A stretch of 53,984 nt of DNA from the NCBI GenBank assembly GCA_002423545.1, contig DIWP01000042.1, forward strand, positions 74,455 to 128,438, given 5' to 3'. Below are positions 8,457 through 16,792 of the stretch, in pieces; positions within the stretch are counted from its first letter, which is position 1, and each line of letters begins with the position of its first letter. A model generated the notes under the pieces. It made no database searches and had not been told where the DNA came from. It saw only the letters and a program-made list of their open reading frames with translations. The position numbers and the translations under genes are program-made. This DNA comes from Thermoleophilia bacterium UBA6103 (GTDB taxonomy: Bacteria > Actinomycetota > Thermoleophilia > UBA2241).

Positions 8457-8492
8457 ATGACGTCATAGAGATGGTTGCATAATACCATGACG
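8457..8492 (-). promoter_or_regulatory. Putative vapBC promoter and operator
   Basis: The perfect 10-base palindrome ATGACGTCAT lies at 8457-8466, and a related CATGACG is at 8486-8492. Between them, TATTAT on the - strand (8479-8484) resembles a -10 hexamer. The arrangement fits autoregulation by the ribbon-helix-helix antitoxin. No convincing -35 is seen. Confidence 0.45.
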
Positions 8493-8579
8493 GGAAGTCC
8501 CGGCTGTCGGCTGCGCTCGCACCCATGGGCCCGGCGGTGCATGCATCGGCCGCCGACCGTGGGAGCCGTTCGCAGCAGG

Positions 8580-8585
8580 TACAAT
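8580..8585 (+). promoter_or_regulatory. Possible -10 element for rseP
   Basis: TACAAT at 8580-8585 is a good -10 match, about 50 bases before the favoured rseP start at 8636. If real, it excludes the upstream in-frame start at 8525 and gives rseP its own promoter, consistent with the vapBC insertion having separated it from dxr. No clear -35 is visible. Confidence 0.35.
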
Positions 8586-8635
8586 CGAGGCCGACCGTGG
8601 CGCCCGGCGCCGGACCGCGAGGAGACGACCATCCC

Positions 8636-10225
8636 GTGAACGATCGAGACGATGTGACCCTGCTCGGCGACCCGGGCGCGCCCGGGGACGCAGCGCGCGC
8701 GGCCGATGACGCCGCTCGCAGGCCGGAGGGCTCTCGACACGCGCCGGAGGGCTCCCGGCGCGCGCCCGAGGATGCCCGGCCGTCGGCAGGTGACGCTCCG
8801 GGCAAGAAGCCCCGCCGACGCCTCACGGAGATGATCGAGGGCGGATCGGGCGGCGGTTCCGCCGGCGGCCCTGACGGCTCCGACGACGGCGACGCGGGTC
8901 GCTCCGGCGGCTCCGGCGGCAGCGGCGGGGACAAGGGCGGCTCGTCCGGCAGCGAGGGCGGAGACAAGCGCTTCGGCTGGGGCTGGATCCTGCTCCTGGC
9001 CATCATCGTCGCCCTGGTGCTGGCCAAGTGGACCCTGCTGGTGGCCATCCTCGGATTGGCGTTCCTCATCACCGTGCATGAGCTGGGTCACTTCATCTTC
9101 GCCAAGAAGCTCGGCATGCGCGTGGAACGGTTCTATGTGGGCTTTCCGCCGGCGATCTGGCGTCGTCGCCGTGGTGAGACCGAGTACGGCCTGGGCATGA
9201 TCCCCCTCGGCGGCTTCTGCAAGATCAGCGGCATGAGCGAGGAGGAGGAGCTGCCGGCCGAGGTCGAGCCGCGGGCGTACTACAACCAGCCGGTCTGGAA
9301 GCGCAATCTGGTGATCTTCGCCGGCCCACTGATGAACCTGGTAGCGGCTGTGGTGATCCTTTTCGTGTTCCTGCTCGCGCAGGGGACGGTGACGGCGACG
9401 CTCACGCTGGGCGAGGTCGTGGACGGGGCGCCGGCGGCTGAGGCCGGTCTGCAGCCCGGCGATACGCTGCTCGCCGGTCGTGTGCTCGACGACGGGTCCG
9501 GCGCCCCGGGTGCCTGGAAAGAGTTCGCCGTCTGGGACGATGCCAGCGCGTTCCTGGCCGCCCACCCCGAGACGCTGGTGGAGCTGCAGTACCGTCCGGC
9601 CGGCAGCGCCGCCGGCGGGGCTGGGAGCGAGGCCGACGCGAGCGGCGGGGCAGGTGCCGGCAGCGAGGCGGGCGGCGAGTCAGATGCGGCCGACGATGCG
9701 ATCGTCGGCGGATCGGACGATGCCGCCGGCCCGGTGCGCAGTGTCGAGGTGCGTCTGGGGCGCAATCCGGCCGACGAGTCGGCCGGGTACCTCGGCGTGC
9801 GGGCCGGGGAGGCCCGCGAGCGGCCCGCACCGTGGACGGCTGCCTGGATGGCGGTCAAGGGCAGCGGCGACATCGTCGTGAAGACCTTCCAGGGCTTCTG
9901 GTGGCTCGTCAGCGGCCGGATCGACGCCACCGGCCCCGGCGGGGCGGCCGGACCTATCGGCATCATCGACGTCTCCAGCCGCGCCGTGCAGCAGGGTTTC
10001 TACCCGATCCTCCTGGCGCTGCTGAGCGTCAACCTGGCGATCCTCAACCTGATCCCCATCCTGCCGTTCGACGGTGGGCACATCCTCATCAACACGATCG
10101 AGAGCGTGCGCGGCAAGCGCATCAGCCCGCGCGTCATGGAGCGCTTCGCCACCGTCGGCATCGTGCTGGTGCTGGCGCTGTTCCTGTTCCTCACGCTGGG
10201 CGACGTGCGGCGGCTGTTCGGATGA
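8636..10225 (+). CDS. rseP: Site-2 intramembrane zinc metalloprotease, RseP/RasP family (M50)
   Basis: M50 proteases cut transmembrane anti-sigma factors and signal-peptide remnants. From GTG 8636 (GAGGAG at 8619-8624) the product is 529 residues. Residues 1-112 are hydrophilic and Gly/Ser-rich. A hydrophobic stretch follows, carrying the zinc motif HELGH at 148-152. GMIPLGGFCKISG is the conserved reentrant region, a PDZ domain spans about 255-390, and PFDGGH at 477-482 supplies the third ligand Asp. An Ala/Gly/Ser-rich insertion at about 322-365 interrupts the PDZ domain. Both the long N-terminal lead and the insertion are unusual for the family. Confidence 0.93.
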   Translation: MNDRDDVTLLGDPGAPGDAARAADDAARRPEGSRHAPEGSRRAPEDARPSAGDAPGKKPRRRLTEMIEGGSGGGSAGGPDGSDDGDAGRSGGSGGSGGDKGGSSGSEGGDKRFGWGWILLLAIIVALVLAKWTLLVAILGLAFLITVHELGHFIFAKKLGMRVERFYVGFPPAIWRRRRGETEYGLGMIPLGGFCKISGMSEEEELPAEVEPRAYYNQPVWKRNLVIFAGPLMNLVAAVVILFVFLLAQGTVTATLTLGEVVDGAPAAEAGLQPGDTLLAGRVLDDGSGAPGAWKEFAVWDDASAFLAAHPETLVELQYRPAGSAAGGAGSEADASGGAGAGSEAGGESDAADDAIVGGSDDAAGPVRSVEVRLGRNPADESAGYLGVRAGEARERPAPWTAAWMAVKGSGDIVVKTFQGFWWLVSGRIDATGPGGAAGPIGIIDVSSRAVQQGFYPILLALLSVNLAILNLIPILPFDGGHILINTIESVRGKRISPRVMERFATVGIVLVLALFLFLTLGDVRRLFG

Positions 10226-10290
10226 GCCGCGACGCGTCGCCTGTCGGCCTCGTGCCGCGTCGTGTCACGGCGGGTCAGGTGTGCCGGTGA
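10222..10290 (+). CDS. Possible 22-codon coupling ORF between rseP and the epimerase gene
   Basis: An ATG overlaps the rseP stop (ATGA at 10222-10225) and opens a 22-residue frame whose TGA overlaps the next gene's GTG start (GTGA at 10287-10290). The peptide is Arg/Val-rich and matches nothing recognised. Its value is probably positional: it lets ribosomes leaving rseP reach the epimerase start without a gap. It may equally be chance. Confidence 0.25.
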   Translation: MSRDASPVGLVPRRVTAGQVCR

Positions 10291-11381
10291 GCCGCGCCGT
10301 ACTGGTCACCGGCGGCGCCGGGTTCATCGGGTCGCACCTGGTCGAGGCGCTGCTGCGGCGGGGGGACCACGTACGCGTGCTCGACGACCTCTCGGCCGGC
10401 ACGCTCGACAACCTGGTCGACTGCATCGACGATGTCGAGGTCCTTGTGGGCGACGTGCGCGACACCGGCACGGTGGAGCGTGCCCTGGCCGGCATGGATG
10501 CGGTCGCCCATCTGGCCGCGGTCGTCTCCGTGGCGCGATCGTTCGATGAGCTGGAGCTGGTCGACGATGTGAACGTAGGGGGCACCCTGACGGTGCTTGC
10601 CGCCTCGCGTCGGCTGGGACTGGAGCGCGTGGTGTGTGCGTCCTCGGCGGCTGTCTACGGCGACGTCGAGGCGTTGCCGGTGGCTGAGAGCGCGCCGCTG
10701 CGGCCGCTGTCACCGTACGGGGTCGGCAAGCTCGCCGTCGAAGGGTACGCACGAGCGCTGACGAGTCAGGGGGGGTCCAGCGTCGTCTGCTTGCGGTACT
10801 TCAACGTCTACGGTCCGCGACAGGACCCGTCGTCCGACTACGCCGGTGTCATCGCCCGCTTCCTGGCATGCGCGACCGAGCGACGACCGTTCACCGTGTT
10901 CGGAGACGGCGGCCAGACGCGCGACTTCGTGTACGTCGGCGATATCGTGCGAGCGAACCTGCTGGCACTCGATAGGGATCTTCAGGCGGCAGACACGCTC
11001 GGTGGGGCGCCATCGGGCGCCGCGGCGGCCGGCGACGCTACGGAGGGCGACCGATCGGCGAGCAGCGATGCCGATCGTGCCGGAGCCGGGTCGTTCGCCG
11101 TCTGCAACGTCGGCAGCGGTCGCGAGACCAGCGTCCTGGACCTGGCCGCGGCGGTCGAGCGCGTCACGGCCACCGGGCGGGCCGGCGCCGGTGGGTCGGC
11201 AGGTGCTCCATCGATCGACTTCGAGACCGCCCGTCCCGGCGACATCAGGCGGTCACTGGCCGACATCGGGGCTGCCGGCTCTCTGCTGGGATATCGGCCT
11301 GCCGTCTCTCTCGACGCGGGGCTGGCGACCACCTGGGAGTGGTGGCGGGCGCTCGGTGAGTCCGCGACGACTGCTCCCTGA
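10287..11381 (+). CDS. NAD-dependent sugar-nucleotide epimerase/dehydratase (extended SDR)
   Basis: The N-terminal Rossmann motif GGAGFIG is at residues 9-15. The catalytic YGVGK (Tyr144, Lys148) follows the Ser-rich CASSAAVYGD, and FNVYGPRQDP is the substrate-binding box of GalE-like enzymes. It probably interconverts UDP- or dTDP-linked sugars, but the exact substrate cannot be read from sequence. An Ala/Gly/Ser/Asp-rich insertion lies at about 233-268, after the YVGDIVRA segment. GTG 10287 is preceded by AGGT. It sits between rseP and ispG, which are usually adjacent in this operon type, so it is an added gene. Its product may feed the polysaccharide locus downstream. Confidence 0.85.
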   Translation: MSRAVLVTGGAGFIGSHLVEALLRRGDHVRVLDDLSAGTLDNLVDCIDDVEVLVGDVRDTGTVERALAGMDAVAHLAAVVSVARSFDELELVDDVNVGGTLTVLAASRRLGLERVVCASSAAVYGDVEALPVAESAPLRPLSPYGVGKLAVEGYARALTSQGGSSVVCLRYFNVYGPRQDPSSDYAGVIARFLACATERRPFTVFGDGGQTRDFVYVGDIVRANLLALDRDLQAADTLGGAPSGAAAAGDATEGDRSASSDADRAGAGSFAVCNVGSGRETSVLDLAAAVERVTATGRAGAGGSAGAPSIDFETARPGDIRRSLADIGAAGSLLGYRPAVSLDAGLATTWEWWRALGESATTAP

Positions 11382-11388
11382 ACCGACG

Positions 11389-12465
11389 ATGGCATCGCGA
11401 CATCAGATCAGTGTCGGCGGCGTGACGGTAGGCGGCGGGGCGCCGGTCCGCGTGCAGAGCATGACCAACACGCCGACCGGCGATGCCGACGCGACGCTTG
11501 CGCAGATCGCACGGCTCGGCGACGCCGGCTGCGAGATCGTCCGCGTGGCGTTGCCTTCGGCCGGCGACGAGGTGGGGTTCTCACGCATCGTCGATGGGTC
11601 GCCGCTGCCGGTGATCGCCGACATCCACTACGACTGGCGGCTGGCGCTGGCCGCTCTCGAGGCCGGTGCCGCCGGCGTGCGCATCAACCCCGGGACCATC
11701 GGCGATCCGCAACGGGTGTGCAGGATCGCCGAGGCTGCCGTCGAGCGTGGCGCCGTGATCCGCATCGGCGTCAATCAGGGATCGCTTCCGCGTGCACTCC
11801 GTCCGCTCGCGGAGCGTGAGCCGGCGCAGGCGCTGGTGGGGGCGGCGCGGCAGTACGTCGATCAGCTCCACTCCTGGGGCTGCACCGAGCTCAAGGTGTC
11901 GGTGAAGTCGTCGAGCGTGCCGGTGACCATCGCGGCATATAGGGCGCTGGCGGAGGTGTGCGACGCGCCCTTGCACGTGGGGGTCACCGAGGCCGGCACG
12001 CGCTGGAGCGGCGCCATCAAGAGCGCGGTCGGCATCGGGACACTGCTGGCGGAGGGCATCGGTGACACGATCCGTGTTTCGCTGACCGCGGATCCGGTCG
12101 AAGAGGTCCGGGTGGCCTGGGCGATCCTGTCCGCGCTCGGCTTGCGCCGGCGCGGCCCCGAGCTCATCTCGTGTCCCACGTGTGGACGTACCGAGATCGA
12201 CGTCGTCTCACTGGCCGAGGAGGTGGAACGGCGTCTGCACACCGATCGGCGCTTCGCCGAGTCGCCGATCACCGTCGCCGTCATGGGCTGTCGGGTCAAC
12301 GGCCCCGAGGAAGCGCGGCACGCGGACTTCGGCATCGCCGGCGGGAGTGGGGAGGGCGTGGTGTTCGTGCGCGGAGAGCGGGTGGCGAAGGTGCCTGAAG
12401 GTCGGTTGGTGGACGAGTTGTTCGCCCGGATGGGGGCTTCGGTTGGCCGGACGTCGAAGGCGTAA
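11389..12465 (+). CDS. ispG: 4-hydroxy-3-methylbut-2-enyl diphosphate synthase (flavodoxin/ferredoxin)
   Basis: IspG (GcpE) is the [4Fe-4S] enzyme that reduces MEcPP to HMBPP in isoprenoid synthesis. VRVQSMTNTPT and VIADIHYDWRLAL are conserved TIM-barrel boxes. Cluster ligands are CPTC (Cys262, Cys265) and GCRVNGPEE with Cys301 and Glu308; the Cys-to-Glu spacing of 7 matches E. coli IspG. The product has 358 residues, typical of the short bacterial form. ATG 11389 is taken; an in-frame GTG at 11356, overlapping the epimerase gene, is an alternative. It ends the core block. Confidence 0.94.
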   Translation: MASRHQISVGGVTVGGGAPVRVQSMTNTPTGDADATLAQIARLGDAGCEIVRVALPSAGDEVGFSRIVDGSPLPVIADIHYDWRLALAALEAGAAGVRINPGTIGDPQRVCRIAEAAVERGAVIRIGVNQGSLPRALRPLAEREPAQALVGAARQYVDQLHSWGCTELKVSVKSSSVPVTIAAYRALAEVCDAPLHVGVTEAGTRWSGAIKSAVGIGTLLAEGIGDTIRVSLTADPVEEVRVAWAILSALGLRRRGPELISCPTCGRTEIDVVSLAEEVERRLHTDRRFAESPITVAVMGCRVNGPEEARHADFGIAGGSGEGVVFVRGERVAKVPEGRLVDELFARMGASVGRTSKA

Positions 12466-12561
12466 CGAAGATCTCTCCCGGAGCGGCCGGTGTTGTCCCG
12501 CAAGGTGACGGAATCCACGATCGGTGTCTTCATTCTCGCTAGAGAGGGAACATCCTGAGCA

Positions 12562-15114
12562 GTGCCGATCTTGCTGTCGGTCATGATAGGTGTTGACATG
12601 AGGATGGACGGCCGTCTTGTGATCATCAGAGAAGCTGGGAAGACTCGCAAGGAGACCCGCAAGCGGAAGCGGGTCTCACGCACGTGGTGGCTGGTGAGTG
12701 CTCTGGTCCCCTTTGCGATGGCGTTCCTGCTCGGTGGCACGGTACTGACCGGCTACGCGGCGGCTGTCGGTCGCACAGTGCTCATCGTGGCACCGCACCC
12801 GGACGACGACATCCTGTATGGCGCCGGGGTAGCCGCCTCTGCCGTAGCCGCGGGCGACGCTGTCAAGGTGGTATATGTGACGAACGGGGACGCCGCGGGC
12901 CAGAGTCTCGGGGAGACTCGCCAGGATGAGGCGGTGGCCGCGCAGACGAACAACATCGGCACGACGGAAGACGACCTGATCTTCCTCGGCTACCCCAACG
13001 AAGGGCTTCTTGCCACTTTCGTCGACCATCCCGACGAGAGCGATCGCTTCACGTCCGTCCATGGAATCTCTGAGACGTATGCCGATCGTGGCCTGGGCAG
13101 GACCGACTATCACATGTACAGGTTCGGCTCGCACGCCCCGTACAACCGTGCCAGCATGCTCACGGACATGCAGTCGCTTCTGAGCGAGTACCGGCCCGAT
13201 GACATCTACACGACCGGAGTGTTCGACACCCACGAGGAGCATCGTGTGACCTTCTGGCTCGTCAGGACCGCCGTCCTGCGGCAGATGACGCTCGATGCCA
13301 CGTATCGGCCTGCGTTGCACGTGACGATGGTGCACTGGCCGGCCGTGGACTGGCCTCAGCCTGCGGACCCGACCGTTGCCATGAGCGAGCCGCCCGGTCT
13401 CTCTGAACAGACGGATCTCGCGTGGACCGATCGAGAGAGCCTGACGGTACCATCGAACATGCGGGAGCCCGTTCTGGCTCTGAATGCGAAGTACTTGGCC
13501 GTGGAGGCTCATGCCTCTCAGAGTGGCAGCTCCGAGTATCTCCGCAGCTTTGTCCACCGGGACGAGATCTTCTGGCCGCTGGCAGTCGACCCGGTGCCCT
13601 TGACCGAGACGAACGTGGGGCCTCTGGCTGCGCTTTCCGCGTCCTCAGAGAATGCGGCGGCAGGACAGCTCTCGAGCAAGGCCGTGGATGGCGTCGTTGA
13701 CGGGTATCCCGGGGATTCCGGCAGGGAGTGGGCGTCTGGTGGAGGTTCCGGCAACTGGCTCAATATGGCCTGGATGCAGAGTTTCATCGTCGATCGCATC
13801 ACTCTCTATGACCGTCCGAATCTGTACGATCACGTTGTCGAGGGGCGACTGGAGTTCAGCGACGGCAGTCATGTGCAGACGGGGCCGCTACCCAATGACG
13901 GTTCCGCGCATGTCATCGCCTTTGCCCCGCGGGCCATCGACAGCCTGCGGTTCGTGGTCGAAGCGGTCGGCGAGGAGACGCAGGCTGTCGGGCTTGCGGA
14001 GATCGAGGTCTACGGCTCACCCGAGCTTCGCGGCAGTCTGACCGTCGCCGACGGCGCCACCTACACCAACAGCCGCGTTGTCGGGCTGCAGAGCGCCGTC
14101 GAGGGAGCGGCGACCATGCGTTTCCGCGACGGTCCCGCAGGTGCCTGGTCGAGCTGGCAGCCCTACGCGACGCAGGAGCAGTGGCAGATGGCGCTCGGCG
14201 ACGGCGTGCGCACCATCGAGGCTCAGTTCCGCGACGAGGCCGGCAACGTCTTCGCCACAGCCGACCAGATCGTGCTCGACACCACCGCTCCGAGCGGCAG
14301 TCTGACCGTCGCCGACGGCGCCACCTACACCAACAGCCGCGTCGTCGGGCTGCAGAGCGCCGTCGAGGGAGCGGCGACCATGCGCTTCCGCGACGGTCCC
14401 GCACGTGCCTGGTCGAGCTGGCAGCCCTACGCGACGCAGGAGCAGTGGCAGATGGCGCCCGGCGACGGTGTGCGCACCATCGAGGCTCAGTTCCGCGACG
14501 AGGCCGGTAACGTCTTCGCCACAGCCGACCAGATCGTGCTCGACACCACCGCTCCGAGCGGCAGCCTGACCGTTGCCGACGGCGCCACCTACACCAACAG
14601 CCGCGTCGTCGGGCTGCGGAGCGCCGTCGAGGGAGCGGCGACCATGCGCTTCCGCGACGGTCCCGCAGGTGCCTGGTCGAGCTGGCAGCCCTACGCGACG
14701 CAGGAGCAGTGGCAGATGGCGCCCGGCGACGGTGTGCGCACCATCGAGGCTCAGTTCCGCGACGAGGCCGGTAACGTCTTCGCCACAGCCGACCAGATCG
14801 TGCTCGACACCACCGCTCCGCGCACCCGGGCGCTCTCGCGTGCCTCGGTGCGTCGCGGTGGCTACCTGACGCTGAGATTCAGCGTACTCGACAGGCGGCC
14901 GAGTGCCGGCAGGGCCACGGTGATCATCAAGATCAAGACCTTGAAGGGCAAGACGGTCAAGGTCATGAAGCTCGAGCGCAAGATCAACCGCCCTCAGCGG
15001 TACCGATTCCTATGCGAGCTGAGTAGAGGGACGTATCGTTTCCACGTCCATGCGCGTGATGCTGCGGGAAACGCACAGCGGAGCGTCGCACGGAGCAGGC
15101 TGGTCGTGAGATGA
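12562..15114 (+). CDS. Surface-anchored PIG-L-type deacetylase with carbohydrate-binding-like domain and three tandem repeats
   Basis: After a basic N-terminus there is one hydrophobic segment at about 41-68 (signal peptide or anchor). A PIG-L/LmbE deacetylase domain follows, with the metal-binding APHPDDD at about 77-83 and a second site at FDTHEEHRVT near 220. PIG-L enzymes remove N-acetyl groups from GlcNAc-like sugars. Residues of about 350-490 resemble an F5/8-type C (discoidin) domain. Three 88-residue copies (491-578, 579-666, 667-754), each ending LDTTAP, look like Ig-like surface repeats, and a basic beta-rich domain closes the 850 residues. The start is uncertain: GTG 12562, ATG 12583 and ATG 12598 are all in frame. 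It is likely to modify the polymer outside the cell. Confidence 0.85.
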   Translation: MPILLSVMIGVDMRMDGRLVIIREAGKTRKETRKRKRVSRTWWLVSALVPFAMAFLLGGTVLTGYAAAVGRTVLIVAPHPDDDILYGAGVAASAVAAGDAVKVVYVTNGDAAGQSLGETRQDEAVAAQTNNIGTTEDDLIFLGYPNEGLLATFVDHPDESDRFTSVHGISETYADRGLGRTDYHMYRFGSHAPYNRASMLTDMQSLLSEYRPDDIYTTGVFDTHEEHRVTFWLVRTAVLRQMTLDATYRPALHVTMVHWPAVDWPQPADPTVAMSEPPGLSEQTDLAWTDRESLTVPSNMREPVLALNAKYLAVEAHASQSGSSEYLRSFVHRDEIFWPLAVDPVPLTETNVGPLAALSASSENAAAGQLSSKAVDGVVDGYPGDSGREWASGGGSGNWLNMAWMQSFIVDRITLYDRPNLYDHVVEGRLEFSDGSHVQTGPLPNDGSAHVIAFAPRAIDSLRFVVEAVGEETQAVGLAEIEVYGSPELRGSLTVADGATYTNSRVVGLQSAVEGAATMRFRDGPAGAWSSWQPYATQEQWQMALGDGVRTIEAQFRDEAGNVFATADQIVLDTTAPSGSLTVADGATYTNSRVVGLQSAVEGAATMRFRDGPARAWSSWQPYATQEQWQMAPGDGVRTIEAQFRDEAGNVFATADQIVLDTTAPSGSLTVADGATYTNSRVVGLRSAVEGAATMRFRDGPAGAWSSWQPYATQEQWQMAPGDGVRTIEAQFRDEAGNVFATADQIVLDTTAPRTRALSRASVRRGGYLTLRFSVLDRRPSAGRATVIIKIKTLKGKTVKVMKLERKINRPQRYRFLCELSRGTYRFHVHARDAAGNAQRSVARSRLVVR
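14032..14823 (+). repeat. Three direct tandem repeats of 264 bases inside the PIG-L-type gene
   Basis: Units start at 14032, 14296 and 14560. They differ from each other at only a handful of positions, several of them synonymous, and each encodes 88 residues. Near-identity of the DNA points to recent duplication or ongoing homogenisation. Copy number could vary between strains and could be misassembled. Confidence 0.92.
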
Positions 15115-15189
15115 CCAGACAAGTCGAGCCGACGCGCGTGGCTATCGCGTGATCGAGATGTCGGGGCGGCACGCAGGTATGTCCGCCGC

Positions 15190-16788
15190 CTACGACCTCT
15201 TTCCGTAACGGTAGTACTCTCCACCGTCGAACCGCTCTCCGACTGTCACCATGCCTATCTTCCGGCACGGCAGCTGCTCAAGTGATTCGCGTGCGTCGGT
15301 GAGGATCGGCCGCCGCACCACGTTAAGGTTCACCACCATGAGCAGAGCGTCGACGGAGGGCGCGAGAGCGCTGCTGTCGCCGACGCTCAAGAGAGGTGGC
15401 GCATCGACGATCACGTAGTCGAGATCGAGCCGGCACACGGCGCGCAGCCAATTCGCGAACTTGCGCGAAGCGATGACCTCGCCGGGGTCCGGCGGCAGTG
15501 GTCCGGATGTGAGGACTCGCAGCGCACCGTTGCCGGCGGCTTGATCGACCGAGGCGTTGCCGGGACGTGGAGCCAGTGGGCTGCGAGACTGCCCTGGACT
15601 CGCGGTGGCAAAGGTCCGGGTCGCCTCCTCAAGTCGCGTCGTGCCGAGGATCACGGAAGTGAGTCCGACGGCGTTGGGCAGATTGAAGACACGGTGCACA
15701 CGCGGGTCGCGTAGGTCTGCATCGATGATCAGGACGCGGTGGCCGCCGCGGGCGAGCGTCACGGCAAGATTGCACGCGGTCACAGTCTTGCCCTCTCCCT
15801 TTGCGGAGCTCGTGATGAGAAGTGAGCAGAGGTCTTCGTCGATGCTCGCCCAGGCGAGACTGGAGCGAAGCATGCGCAGCGCCTCGCTTGCCGGGGCGCC
15901 GGGGTCCGCGGCGACAATGAGCGGGGTCGAGTCAAGAATCTTGTGGGAGACGTGCGGGATGCGGCCGACCAGTGGCAGGTTGAGGATGCTCGATGCCTGC
16001 CGATGGGTGCGCACGCGCGTGTCGAACTGACCGACCACAAAAGCGAGGCCGATTCCCAGCACGAGACCGATCCCGAGGCCCAGCAGGCCGTCACGGAAGG
16101 GATGCGGCGAGGAGCGCGACGAGGGCGGAGTCGCGGGAATGATCACTTCGAAGTCGCCGGTGGCGGTGGCCTCTGCGATCTGGAGGTTGCGCAGCTGTTG
16201 GGAGAGGATGGCGTAGTCGGTCGTGAGCCTGGAGGCCGGCGTGTTGAAGAGCTTCATCTGCGCCTCGACTACCTTCTGGGCCGCGCGATAGCGCTGTTGC
16301 TGTGTCTTCTTACGCAGGTCGATCACGGCCTGCGCAAAGGCGTTGGCGAGGCGCGCGGCAGCCTCGGCATCCGTGGTCTCCGCGGTGACCGCCACCAGTT
16401 CGGCGATGGCTGTCCCACCTGTGGCGTCCTGTGGAAGTACCGCCTTTGCGCTGATTGTGGAATCGAGGGACTTGTCGGCTTCGTCGAGAGTCTCTCCGGC
16501 CAGTTCACCGACCGCCGGTGTGTCGATCATGTTGATCACGCTCTGGAGCTCGGCGTTGACGGTGTTGATGTCGATCGACGCGGCCCCTTGGGTGGGGTTC
16601 GAGATGTCGGCCGGCGGCTGGTACATGAGCGTGGCTGTGGCCTCGTAGAGGGGCTGCTGGAAGATGGCCAGCCCGAACCCAAGAAGTGCTCCCAGAGCGC
16701 CTGCCGCGAGGACCAGCCACTTACCCAGCCAGATGACTCTCGCGTAGTCGCGGAGCGTGATCGATGGTGCCTGCTCGACCTGTGACAC
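15190..16788 (-). CDS. Polysaccharide co-polymerase with fused bacterial tyrosine kinase (Wzz/Wzc-like)
   Basis: Residues 1-255 form a Wzz chain-length domain with two membrane segments (about 22-43 and 232-253). The cytoplasmic part is a BY-kinase: Walker A SSAKGEGKT at 327-335, Walker A' IIDADLRDP from 354, and Walker B VIVDAPPLL from 459. An Ala/Ser/Pro-rich stretch at about 393-420 interrupts the kinase fold. The C-terminus GGEYYRYGK provides only three Tyr, a very short autophosphorylation cluster. In such systems phosphorylation cycles control polymer length and export. It is the last gene of the - strand operon, 4 bases after the glycosyltransferase gene, and converges with the PIG-L-type gene. 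Confidence 0.9.
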   Translation of the reverse strand: MSQVEQAPSITLRDYARVIWLGKWLVLAAGALGALLGFGLAIFQQPLYEATATLMYQPPADISNPTQGAASIDINTVNAELQSVINMIDTPAVGELAGETLDEADKSLDSTISAKAVLPQDATGGTAIAELVAVTAETTDAEAAARLANAFAQAVIDLRKKTQQQRYRAAQKVVEAQMKLFNTPASRLTTDYAILSQQLRNLQIAEATATGDFEVIIPATPPSSRSSPHPFRDGLLGLGIGLVLGIGLAFVVGQFDTRVRTHRQASSILNLPLVGRIPHVSHKILDSTPLIVAADPGAPASEALRMLRSSLAWASIDEDLCSLLITSSAKGEGKTVTACNLAVTLARGGHRVLIIDADLRDPRVHRVFNLPNAVGLTSVILGTTRLEEATRTFATASPGQSRSPLAPRPGNASVDQAAGNGALRVLTSGPLPPDPGEVIASRKFANWLRAVCRLDLDYVIVDAPPLLSVGDSSALAPSVDALLMVVNLNVVRRPILTDARESLEQLPCRKIGMVTVGERFDGGEYYRYGKRS

Positions 16789-16792
16789 TGAG

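Noticed and set aside
8102..9565. Long - strand open frame across rseP
   Set aside because: It is antisense to the well-supported rseP and vapB genes. Its composition is that of a complementary frame in GC-rich DNA, and it has no recognisable domain.
14032..14823. CRISPR-like array
   Set aside because: The 264-base units are directly contiguous, in frame and coding, with no spacers. They are protein domain repeats.
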